Part shown: piece by piece, positions 8,353 through 14,084 of the stretch
Numbering within the stretch: the stretch's first letter is position 1
Layout: every line of letters starts with the position of its first letter
Assembly (NCBI GenBank): GCA_947628075.1
Contig: CANQYF010000023.1
Location: 1-14,410 of the forward strand
Reading direction: 5' to 3'
Source: an uncultured Bacilli bacterium
GTDB lineage: Bacteria; Bacillota_I; Bacilli_A; RF39; UBA660
DNA length: 14,410 bases
The notes under the pieces: model-generated
The model's input: the letters and a program-made list of their open reading frames with translations, nothing else
What the model was told of the DNA's origin: nothing
Database searches by the model: none
Translations under genes and position numbers: made by a program

Positions 8353-8392
8353 ATAAATCATTTCCTTTCTTTTACATACAATTATAATACCC

Positions 8393-8418
8393 GTAAAGGT
8401 CTATTTTATTCCCTTTAC
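8393..8418 (-). promoter_or_regulatory. Hairpin at the 5' end of the hsp20 transcript
   Basis: In the RNA, GUAAAGG (8418-8412) pairs perfectly with CCUUUAC (8399-8393) across a 12-base loop. From the predicted promoter, transcription starts near 8419, so this stem is at the very 5' end. The CCUUU arm is also complementary to AAAGG in the hsp20 Shine-Dalgarno (8364-8368), so two alternative pairings exist. Confidence 0.5.
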
Positions 8419-8425
8419 ATTTCTA

Positions 8426-8453
8426 ATTATATCACTATTTTTAGCAATTGCAA
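8426..8453 (-). promoter_or_regulatory. Sigma-A promoter of hsp20
   Basis: On the minus strand a -35 TTGCAA (8448-8453) and a perfect -10 TATAAT (8426-8431) are separated by 16 bases. The -35 lies inside the CIRCE-like operator. Confidence 0.75.
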
Positions 8454-8467
8454 CCTTTGAGTGCTAA
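8441..8467. promoter_or_regulatory. CIRCE-like HrcA operator
   Basis: The element reads TTAGCAATT, nine bases, GAGTGCTAA. The consensus CIRCE is TTAGCACTC-N9-GAGTGCTAA, so one arm is perfect and the other matches six of nine, with exact spacing. It covers the -35 of the hsp20 promoter, so HrcA binding would block RNA polymerase. Confidence 0.8.
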
Positions 8468-8490
8468 TTTTCACATATTTTTCATAAAAT

Positions 8491-9270
8491 TTATTTTGTA
8501 TTAGGTACAACGCCAGTTAAAGTACACTTATTAAATATATCTTCAATATCTTCTTTAATTAATTCTGTATATTTGTTTTCAAAGTAAAAAACATATTCAC
8601 GATTTTCTTTTAAAATATCACGGGACTCTTTTTGCATTTTTCTTGTAATGGTGGTCTTTTTATTATTTTCTTGATCTTTAATAGTTAATTCTAGTAAATA
8701 ATTATCATTATCTTTTTCGAGTTCTTTTATTTTTTCAATAGTATATACGCGCGTAAAATTTTTATCGGTAAAGAAATTTTTACCACAAGCACCACTTTGA
8801 AAAGCAGCCAAAGTACTATAGTCGTTACCAAAATAAACATCTTTATTACCATCTTCAGTATGACACCTTATAATAGTTAAATCATTAGCAAATACTTTAT
8901 TATTTTTCTTGGTTTCGTAAATAATTGTTCCACCATCTTTTAACGTTTTCGTAATATTCAAATATTTTTCCAATTTTGCAAAAACATTATCCATATTTTT
9001 ATTATCAGCAATATATTCTTTTAAAGTCATATTTTTGCCATCAATGTTTAGATTAATTTCAGAAACGTTATATAAATAAACATTTTGTTCTTTCAATTGA
9101 TAATACTCATATAAATCTAGTTTTTGTTCTCTTTCAGGTTCTTCTGCTTTCGCATGATTCTTCATTAAAACAACAACTAGGATAGCAAATATTGCTAAAA
9201 TAAATATTGATACTCCCATAATTAGAAATTTTAAATTTTTTTTCTTATTTTTCTTACTTTTCTTTTTCAT
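8491..9270 (-). CDS. Unrecognised single-pass membrane protein with extracytoplasmic domain
   Basis: I do not recognise a family. The 259-residue protein starts with a strongly basic stretch (MKKKSKKNKKKN) followed by one hydrophobic segment (about residues 13-36, LKFLIMGVSIFILAIFAILVVVLM), which suggests an uncleaved anchor with the rest outside. There is no lipobox cysteine and no LPxTG. The outer domain is hydrophilic, with three cysteines (in IIRCHT, SGACGK and NKCTLTG), and its pattern of short alternating strands looks globular. The ATG at 9270 is chosen because GAGGT lies seven bases upstream; the frame also opens 15 codons earlier without such a site. It follows the polyprenyl synthase gene by 49 bases and may be co-transcribed, although a promoter lies in the gap. 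Confidence 0.75.
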   Translation of the reverse strand: MKKKSKKNKKKNLKFLIMGVSIFILAIFAILVVVLMKNHAKAEEPEREQKLDLYEYYQLKEQNVYLYNVSEINLNIDGKNMTLKEYIADNKNMDNVFAKLEKYLNITKTLKDGGTIIYETKKNNKVFANDLTIIRCHTEDGNKDVYFGNDYSTLAAFQSGACGKNFFTDKNFTRVYTIEKIKELEKDNDNYLLELTIKDQENNKKTTITRKMQKESRDILKENREYVFYFENKYTELIKEDIEDIFNKCTLTGVVPNTK

Positions 9271-9286
9271 ATTATACCTCAATGAC

Positions 9287-9315
9287 ATTTTAACATTTAA
9301 AAAAGCAAATAACAA
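9287..9315 (-). promoter_or_regulatory. Possible sigma-A promoter of the membrane protein gene
   Basis: TTGTTA (9310-9315) and TAAAAT (9287-9292), preceded by TG of an extended -10, are 17 bases apart on the minus strand, just upstream of the GAGGT site. Confidence 0.45.
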
Positions 9316-9319
9316 ATAT

Positions 9320-10993
9320 TTACTTTTCTCTTATGTTAATAAATATAATTAATCCTTTTAAAATGCTTTTAAATTCGTTTGTAATTTTTAAATTATCTAT
9401 TTCTGTATCTACCTCTAACATGAGTTTATTCAAATAATCTTGTGCATAATTATAAGCCCCACTTTTAAGTAAATACTCCCTAATTAAATTTAATTTTTTT
9501 TCGTTAATATTTTTCCTGCCATAGATTTTTAAAAATTTATCTTTATAATTAGTATTAATAATATATGAATATAAAATTGTTTGTTTAAATTCTTCAATAT
9601 CAGAAGTATTTGGTTTACCTATAACTTCTGAATCAGAAAATATACCTAATATATCATCTTTTATTTGAAAGGCAATACCTATTTTATTCATAATAAATGT
9701 TAAAGATGAAGATATATTTTTACCTCCCAAGGCATATCCTAATGAGAAAGGGCCAATTATTGTATACCAGCTAGTTTTTAATTTATAAATATCTAAAATA
9801 TCTTTTTCTTCTGCCCTACCATAATTATATTTTCCTATAAATGGCAAATAAACATCTAAAATTTCCCCTTTGATAGTTTTTATAATTATATCATTATAGA
9901 TTGCCATTATTTTAGCAAAATTTTTATGTTTTTGATAACTATCTATAATCATTTTATTGGCTTCATAAAATCCTAAGTCACCAGCACAAATGCCTAAAGA
10001 ATTAGCTAAACAAACAACATCGTTTTTATATTCTTTTTTCTTTTTATTAGCAATATATTCTCTACATATTCTTCTTGGAATTGTTTCTTTACCTCGGCGC
10101 ATTTTAGTATTATCTATAATATCATCATGAATTAAAACTGAGGTTTGAAAAAGTTCATAAGCAAATGCAAGATCTAAATATTCATTATTATCTTTTATTT
10201 TATTTTCAGCCATAAAATAGCCAAGGGCAATTAATGTAGCTCTTATATATTTACCACCTTGATTTAAGCGAGTTATATCATTAATAACTTTTTGAATTAA
10301 TTGATGCTCATCTTCTTGTGTCAATTTAGCATTTTGTTTATCTTGAGCACGAGTATATTTATTTAATAAGTATTTATAAAATATTAAAAAATAACATAAA
10401 TTATAATAATTATTTAATTCTTTTTTGGTAGTATTTATTCCCCCAGTGATATATATTTTATCTTTAATATTTATATTGCTTTTTAAAATAAATTGGCTAA
10501 ATTTTAAAATATCGGTAAAAATATATTTATTTTTTTTGGGTTTTACTGCCTTTAAAAGTTCGGAACAATTATCCACGATAAAAACATAATCATATTTTAA
10601 ACTTTCTTTTTTGGCTTCCAACACAATTTTTTTCATATGATCACAATTATTTTTACAAAAATCAAAAGTATTATTTTTTTGCTTAGCACACCTTGTATCA
10701 TAATATTCTATTTTATTATTTTCTAAATATTCAAGTTCATTTTGATTTACTCCTGTAAAAGGAAGAATTACAATATCCTCTTTTTGAATATCTTCTAAAT
10801 CATAAACTAATTTAATACCTAAGCTTTTTAATTCATTTATAATCGTAATATTTTCCAGCCAAAAATTATAAATGCAAATATTTCTGGGGTGCTCTTTTTT
10901 TATTTCTTTAGCATAAATTTCATAAATTAATTTAAAAAACGAATTTATTTCTTGACAAGTACCAGCCCAAGAACTTAGTTTAATATTTAACAT
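9320..10993 (-). CDS. Polyprenyl diphosphate synthase with N-terminal degenerate IspH-like domain
   Basis: The C-terminal part (about residues 225-557) is a trans-isoprenyl diphosphate synthase, which condenses isopentenyl diphosphate with an allylic diphosphate. It shows GGKYIRATL (GGKxxR), the first aspartate-rich motif HDDIIDNTKMRRG (290-301), and the second as QIKDDILGIFSD (443-454) followed by GKPNTSDIEEFKQT. The DDxxG form resembles actinobacterial-type synthases. The first ~210 residues are not part of this family. They resemble IspH/LytB, the 4Fe-4S HMBPP reductase: AGTCQEINSFFKLI where IspH has GFCxGVxRAI, LKSLGIKLVYDLEDI, then DIVILPFTGVNQ...YYDTRCAK against IFSAHGVS...DATCP, and ITGGINTTKKEL against ITAGASTPDxx. 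The domain is shorter than IspH, and the active-site histidines and TQTTLS segment are missing, so activity is doubtful. The ATG follows GGAGGG. Confidence 0.85.
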   Translation of the reverse strand: MLNIKLSSWAGTCQEINSFFKLIYEIYAKEIKKEHPRNICIYNFWLENITIINELKSLGIKLVYDLEDIQKEDIVILPFTGVNQNELEYLENNKIEYYDTRCAKQKNNTFDFCKNNCDHMKKIVLEAKKESLKYDYVFIVDNCSELLKAVKPKKNKYIFTDILKFSQFILKSNINIKDKIYITGGINTTKKELNNYYNLCYFLIFYKYLLNKYTRAQDKQNAKLTQEDEHQLIQKVINDITRLNQGGKYIRATLIALGYFMAENKIKDNNEYLDLAFAYELFQTSVLIHDDIIDNTKMRRGKETIPRRICREYIANKKKKEYKNDVVCLANSLGICAGDLGFYEANKMIIDSYQKHKNFAKIMAIYNDIIIKTIKGEILDVYLPFIGKYNYGRAEEKDILDIYKLKTSWYTIIGPFSLGYALGGKNISSSLTFIMNKIGIAFQIKDDILGIFSDSEVIGKPNTSDIEEFKQTILYSYIINTNYKDKFLKIYGRKNINEKKLNLIREYLLKSGAYNYAQDYLNKLMLEVDTEIDNLKITNEFKSILKGLIIFINIREK

Positions 10994-11008
10994 ATTTGCC
11001 CTCCATTT

Positions 11009-11033
11009 AAAAAAGAAATAGAAACTATTTCTT
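11009..11033 (-). terminator. Rho-independent terminator of the rpsP-khpA operon
   Basis: On the minus strand AAGAAATAG, loop TTT, CTATTTCTT forms a perfect nine-base stem followed by a run of T. The stem overlaps the khpA stop codon. It lies directly before the Shine-Dalgarno of the polyprenyl synthase gene. Confidence 0.75.
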
Positions 11034-11277
11034 AAAAAGAATCAATATTAATTTTTACTTTTGGCATTTTATTAATTGCAGCATAAGCTTGAATTAAAGT
11101 TCTAATTGCAGTTGAAGTTTTACCACCTTTACCAATAACTCTTCCCATATCACTTTCAGGAACTAATATTTCTAAAATAGTAATATCATCATCTGCTTCA
11201 AACATTGATACTTTGATTAATTCTTTTTCAATTACAATACTTTTTACTAAGTATTCTGCAAACTCTACTACATTCAT
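11032..11277 (-). CDS. khpA: KhpA-type KH-domain RNA-binding protein
   Basis: This is an 81-residue, single KH-domain protein that binds RNA, usually as a dimer with KhpB, and affects cell division and sRNA/mRNA behaviour in Firmicutes. The GxxG loop is clear in VPESDMGRVIGKGGKTSTAIRTLI (about residues 38-61), preceded by the beta-strands ITILEILV. The length matches the family. It starts nine bases after the rpsP stop, with a purine-rich AGGTAAGAG before the ATG. The rpsP-khpA order is the same as in Bacillus (rpsP-ylqC), but the rimM and trmD genes that normally follow are absent here; a terminator ends the operon instead. Confidence 0.93.
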   Translation of the reverse strand: MNVVEFAEYLVKSIVIEKELIKVSMFEADDDITILEILVPESDMGRVIGKGGKTSTAIRTLIQAYAAINKMPKVKINIDSF

Positions 11278-11286
11278 AACTCTTAC

Positions 11287-11562
11287 CTATTTCTTCTTAC
11301 TTTTTGATTCTGCATATTTAACCATGATTCCTGCATTTGATAAAATATTTCTAACAGTATCAGTTGGTTCTGCACCGTTATTTAACCACTTTAATGCTTT
11401 TTCTTCATCAATAGTAACTTTTTCTTTTCCTTTAATTGGATCATATGTTCCAACTAATTCAATAAAACGTCCATCTCTTGGAAAACGTGAATCAGCGGCG
11501 ACGATTCTATAGAATGGTTTTTGTTTAGCTCCCATTCTTTTTAATCTTAATTTAACTGCCAT
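11287..11562 (-). CDS. rpsP: 30S ribosomal protein S16
   Basis: S16 is a primary assembly protein of the small subunit. The 91-residue sequence [41 protein letters not shown] and [16 protein letters not shown] is characteristic over its whole length. GGAGG lies nine bases before the ATG. It is the first gene of a two-gene operon with khpA and has a near-consensus promoter. Confidence 0.98.
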   Translation of the reverse strand: MAVKLRLKRMGAKQKPFYRIVAADSRFPRDGRFIELVGTYDPIKGKEKVTIDEEKALKWLNNGAEPTDTVRNILSNAGIMVKYAESKSKKK

Positions 11563-11590
11563 TAAAATTGCCTCCTTTTTTACTACTAAT

Positions 11591-11619
11591 AATATAACAT
11601 TGGTTCTTATTCATGTCAA
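11591..11619 (-). promoter_or_regulatory. Strong sigma-A promoter of rpsP-khpA
   Basis: The minus strand has a perfect -35 TTGACA (11614-11619), a 17-base spacer and -10 TATATT (11591-11596) with a TG extension. It lies 29 bases upstream of the rpsP start and about 15 bases after the cotE stop codon. Confidence 0.85.
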
Positions 11620-11634
11620 CATTTTTTTGTTGAC
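11615..11634. repeat. Perfect 7-base inverted repeat between cotE and the rpsP promoter
   Basis: GTCAACA and TGTTGAC face each other across six bases and overlap both the last base of the cotE stop codon and the rpsP -35 box. Neither strand has a good T-tract directly after it, so it could be an operator or a weak terminator; no function can be assigned. Confidence 0.5.
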
Positions 11635-12074
11635 TAATTTTCATTATTTTCTTCTTTTACTTCTTCTGTTTCTAAATAATCTTCATTTATTTTATCAATT
11701 TCAGTATCTAATTCTTCTTCAATTAATTCTTCATAATCATCATCTAAATCTTCAACTGAAATTTTAACCTTAGTATTACCTACTATTTCAACTCCTAGTT
11801 CTTTTTCAATAGTTAAATCAATTGTGCCATTATTTATTTCCACATTAGTAACAGTTGGTTGTTTTAAACTACGGACAATAATTTCCGAATTATTATCAAG
11901 TACAGTATCATTTTTTAAAGGTACATTCATTTTATCTGTATAATTAAATCTTTTAGTACTAACAGCGGTTTTTGTATCATTATCATATGAATACCAAACG
12001 TTGACATCAAAGGCTCCGGTTATTAAAACACTACCATTATTATTCGCACCGTTAAATGAATTACTGATTACCGT
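11634..12074 (-). pseudogene. cotE: 3' portion of the spore-coat morphogenetic gene cotE, 5' end separated by an inserted element
   Basis: CotE directs assembly of the outer spore coat. The frame upstream of the only in-frame ATG (11930) is open and clearly homologous: VISNSFNGANNNGSVLITGAFDVNVWYSYDNDTKTAVSTKRF compares with Bacillus CotE around its GWVINHKYD and [21 protein letters not shown]. Beyond the ATG follow SEIIVRSLKQPTV, LGVEIVGNTKVKI and the acidic tail (DDDYEELIEEELDTEIDKINEDYLETEE), again as in CotE. About 146 residues remain of a family of roughly 180, so about the first 40 are missing. Homology stops close to 12074, just past the end of the recombinase gene at 12098. The ATG at 11930 has no Shine-Dalgarno and starts inside the conserved domain, so it is not a real start. 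The C-terminal frame is intact, without stops or frameshifts, which suggests selection or recent insertion. Confidence 0.85.
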
Positions 12075-12110
12075 TAGTGATAAATTTTTTATGATTACTA
12101 TATGGTAATC
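12070..12110. other. Junction between the inserted element and cotE (presumed att site)
   Basis: CotE-like coding sequence gives way to recombinase-linked sequence between about 12065 and 12097. The region holds an imperfect-centred dyad GATTAC...GTAATC (12093-12110, six-base centre) and a seven-base direct repeat ACCGTTA (12048-12054 and 12070-12076). The exact crossover dinucleotide cannot be fixed without the other end of the element. Confidence 0.5.
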
Positions 12111-13738
12111 CCTAATGGTTTTAATTTAAAATAAACATCTATTGTTTTATCTTGATGAATTTCAATTCTATCAACTATTTTAAGTATTAAATCTCGTTTT
12201 TCAGTTTTTCTCACTTTGAGGTATTCTTTTACTATCTTAGGTGTTTCAATTAATTTATTAATTGAATTGTCTTCCATATACTCATCATAACTTTTTTGTA
12301 GTTCTCGTTTTTCGTTTATTAGTTCTTGTTTTTTTGATTCTAATTTTTCAGACATTGTTTTATAAGTGTTAGCTGATATAATATCATCTAACCGATCCAT
12401 ATAGATTTTTTCTATTTTGAGATTCACTTCTTTAATATCAATTTCTAACTTATTTATTTTTTTAATTAATGTATCTCCGTAATTATTTAATTCTTGTTTC
12501 TTTTCATTTACAATTGTTTTATAATCTAATGTTTTCAAGTATTTTTTACACATATCATTAATTATATTCAAGAGTTGTGCTTCCAAGTTATTATAATTTA
12601 GTGAGTGTGGTGTACATTTTTTATAAACACTATTTTTTCTATAATAATTACAATAAGTATAAAAACATTGCTTACTTTTATCCTTATATTTTTTTACATT
12701 CCCGATTCCAATTTTATGACCACATTCATGACAATATATTAGTCCGGCAAAATTATGAGGATAGGGTTTAACTGGTTGTCTATAATTTGCAATCAATAAT
12801 TCTTGTACTTGATAGAATGTTTCTTTATCAATAATTGGTTCATGAGTATCATCAACAATAATCCATTCTTCAGGTTTGTTTCTAGTCATTTTTTTATCCC
12901 TAAAACTTTTTTTGGAAAAAACATTTTGAACCATATTGCCTATATACATTTCATTTCTCAATATATCTCTAATTGTGTGATAATTCCACTCATAAGGATG
13001 CTTTGCTTTTAATCCTCTACGAGAATTTTTATATACTTCTGGGATAGGAATTTTTTCCTTACTCAAAGTTGTCCTAATTTGGTTTTGAGAACGAGTTTCT
13101 AAATACATTTTATATATTCTTTGAACCACTTTTGAAGCTTCTTCATCAATTATCAGCTTGTGTTTATCATTGGGATCTTTTTTATATCCATAAATTGGCT
13201 GACCACCCATATATTCTCCAGCATATTGCTTAATTTTATAAACTTTTTTAATATTCTTTGATAAATCCCTTGAATATTTTTCGTTTATGAAATTATTTAA
13301 AGCAGCATATTCATTATTGGAATTTTCATTATTAGCTGTATCTATTTGTTCTTGAACAGCAATATATCTAATATTATTAGTAGGAAAATAATAGTCTAAA
13401 AAATATCCACATTCAAAATTACTTCTTCCTAATCTTGATAAATTTTTAGTTATAATTACTTTTATTTTACCACTATCAGTTTCACTCATTAAATCTTGCC
13501 ATCCAGGTCTTTGAAAATTTGTACCCGAACAACCATCATCAATAAATTCTCTGCACTCTTCTCCAACATTACCATTTCGATTTATAAATTCATTTAATAA
13601 TCTTCTTTGATTAGCAACGCTTTCGCTTTCATCGGCTTGATTATATTCATCAGCTAAAGAGAGTCTAATATACTTTGCAATTTCTTCTGGTTTGTATATA
13701 TTTAATAATACCTTAGAAAGCGTATTTTCAAAATTCAT
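12098..13738 (-). CDS. Large serine recombinase (site-specific integrase/excisionase)
   Basis: This 546-residue enzyme recombines short att sites through a phosphoserine link. The N-terminal resolvase domain (about 15-160) has the catalytic serine in AKYIRLSLADE (residue 27), followed by SVANQRRLLNEFI, DDGCSGTNFQRPGWQDLM and the arginine-bearing ITKNLSRLGRSNFECGYFLDYYFP. The Recombinase domain (about 180-290) includes GEYMGGQPIYGYKKDP and MYIGNMVQN. A zinc ribbon follows (C-H-E-C near 337-340 with later cysteines in QCFY, TYCNYY and KKCTPH), then a long charged coiled coil (about 400-480, LEIDIKEVNLKIEKIYMDRL to LESKKQELINEKREL). The ATG at 13738 is chosen because AAAGGAGG stands eight bases before it; an upstream ATG at 13768 has no such site. 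Transcription runs towards cotE. SpoIVCA of the skin element belongs to the same superfamily. Confidence 0.93.
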   Translation of the reverse strand: MNFENTLSKVLLNIYKPEEIAKYIRLSLADEYNQADESESVANQRRLLNEFINRNGNVGEECREFIDDGCSGTNFQRPGWQDLMSETDSGKIKVIITKNLSRLGRSNFECGYFLDYYFPTNNIRYIAVQEQIDTANNENSNNEYAALNNFINEKYSRDLSKNIKKVYKIKQYAGEYMGGQPIYGYKKDPNDKHKLIIDEEASKVVQRIYKMYLETRSQNQIRTTLSKEKIPIPEVYKNSRRGLKAKHPYEWNYHTIRDILRNEMYIGNMVQNVFSKKSFRDKKMTRNKPEEWIIVDDTHEPIIDKETFYQVQELLIANYRQPVKPYPHNFAGLIYCHECGHKIGIGNVKKYKDKSKQCFYTYCNYYRKNSVYKKCTPHSLNYNNLEAQLLNIINDMCKKYLKTLDYKTIVNEKKQELNNYGDTLIKKINKLEIDIKEVNLKIEKIYMDRLDDIISANTYKTMSEKLESKKQELINEKRELQKSYDEYMEDNSINKLIETPKIVKEYLKVRKTEKRDLILKIVDRIEIHQDKTIDVYFKLKPLGITI

Positions 13739-13745
13739 CTTTAAC

Positions 13746-13763
13746 TCCTCCTTTATTGGAGAA
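13746..13763 (-). promoter_or_regulatory. Ribosome-binding site of the recombinase inside a small hairpin
   Basis: In the RNA, UUCUCC (13763-13758) can pair with GGAGGA (13751-13746) across the loop AAUAAA, six base pairs including one G-U. This would hide the recombinase Shine-Dalgarno. Confidence 0.4.
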
Positions 13764-13837
13764 TTCATTTTTTAAAGACCATCCCTATAACTACCTGTTA
13801 CATATAAATATAACACGAGAAGCCATAAAACGAATCC

Positions 13838-13957
13838 TTATTGCAAAACTTTTTTAATATACAAATTTAAAAATTCCTTAAAATCACGATTTAAAACTTC
13901 TAATAAATCTTCTCCATCATCTGAATAAAAAAGATTAATAGTTAGTGGTTTATTCAT
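13838..13957 (-). CDS. 39-residue protein encoded upstream of the recombinase
   Basis: The ORF encodes MNKPLTINLFYSDDGEDLLE, then VLNRDFKEFLNLYIKKVLQ, and is preceded by a very strong Shine-Dalgarno (AGGAGAGGG, 13962-13970, four bases before the ATG). No function can be assigned. It looks like a short beta-strand, an acidic turn and one amphipathic helix. It lies 99 bases before the recombinase start in the same direction and may be co-transcribed. Very small proteins are often encoded next to serine recombinases in Firmicutes elements, sometimes as directionality factors; whether this one acts on the recombinase is only inference. It is too short to be judged by coding statistics, and the strong ribosome-binding site is the main support. 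Confidence 0.65.
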   Translation of the reverse strand: MNKPLTINLFYSDDGEDLLEVLNRDFKEFLNLYIKKVLQ

Positions 13958-13970
13958 AATTCCCTCTCCT

Positions 13971-13984
13971 GATAATATATTATC
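13971..13984. repeat. Perfect 14-base palindrome before the 39-codon ORF
   Basis: GATAATATATTATC is identical to its own reverse complement and sits directly upstream of the Shine-Dalgarno. It may be an operator or part of a promoter (it contains TAATAT and TATATT), although A+T richness makes such palindromes commoner by chance. Confidence 0.45.
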
Positions 13985-13988
13985 CATT

Positions 13989-14018
13989 TAAACCTATGAT
14001 TTTTCTATTAATTAAATT
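13989..14018 (-). promoter_or_regulatory. Possible sporulation-type promoter for the recombinase unit
   Basis: On the minus strand CATAGGTT matches six of eight positions of the sigma-E -10 CATACANT, and GAATTTA, 14 bases upstream, matches five of seven of KMATATT. This is weak, and stated only because mother-cell expression of the recombinase would be expected if the element reconstitutes cotE. Confidence 0.2.
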
Positions 14019-14023
14019 CATAA

Positions 14024-14066
14024 TAAAAAAAGAGTTATAAATTATAACCTAATTTTATTAACTCTT
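14024..14066 (-). terminator. Rho-independent terminator after the NUDIX gene
   Basis: On the minus strand AGAGTTA (14065-14059) pairs with TAACTCT (14037-14031), extended inward by further A-T pairs around a small loop, and is followed by seven T. It begins 20 bases after the NUDIX stop and separates that gene from the 39-codon ORF and recombinase. Confidence 0.7.
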
Positions 14067-14084
14067 CATATACAAGAGGACTAA

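Noticed and set aside
11213..11512. Plus-strand ORF opposite rpsP and khpA
   Set aside because: It is antisense to two well-established genes and has no homology.
11634..11930. A free-standing 98-residue acidic protein starting at ATG 11930
   Set aside because: The open frame continues upstream with clear CotE homology, and the ATG lies inside the conserved domain without a Shine-Dalgarno.
12577..13012. Two plus-strand ORFs opposite the recombinase
   Set aside because: Both are antisense to conserved recombinase domains, with no start signals.
13739..13800. A GGGAT-containing stretch upstream of the recombinase as the second att site
   Set aside because: It shares only a few bases with the cotE junction and no cotE coding sequence lies beside it.
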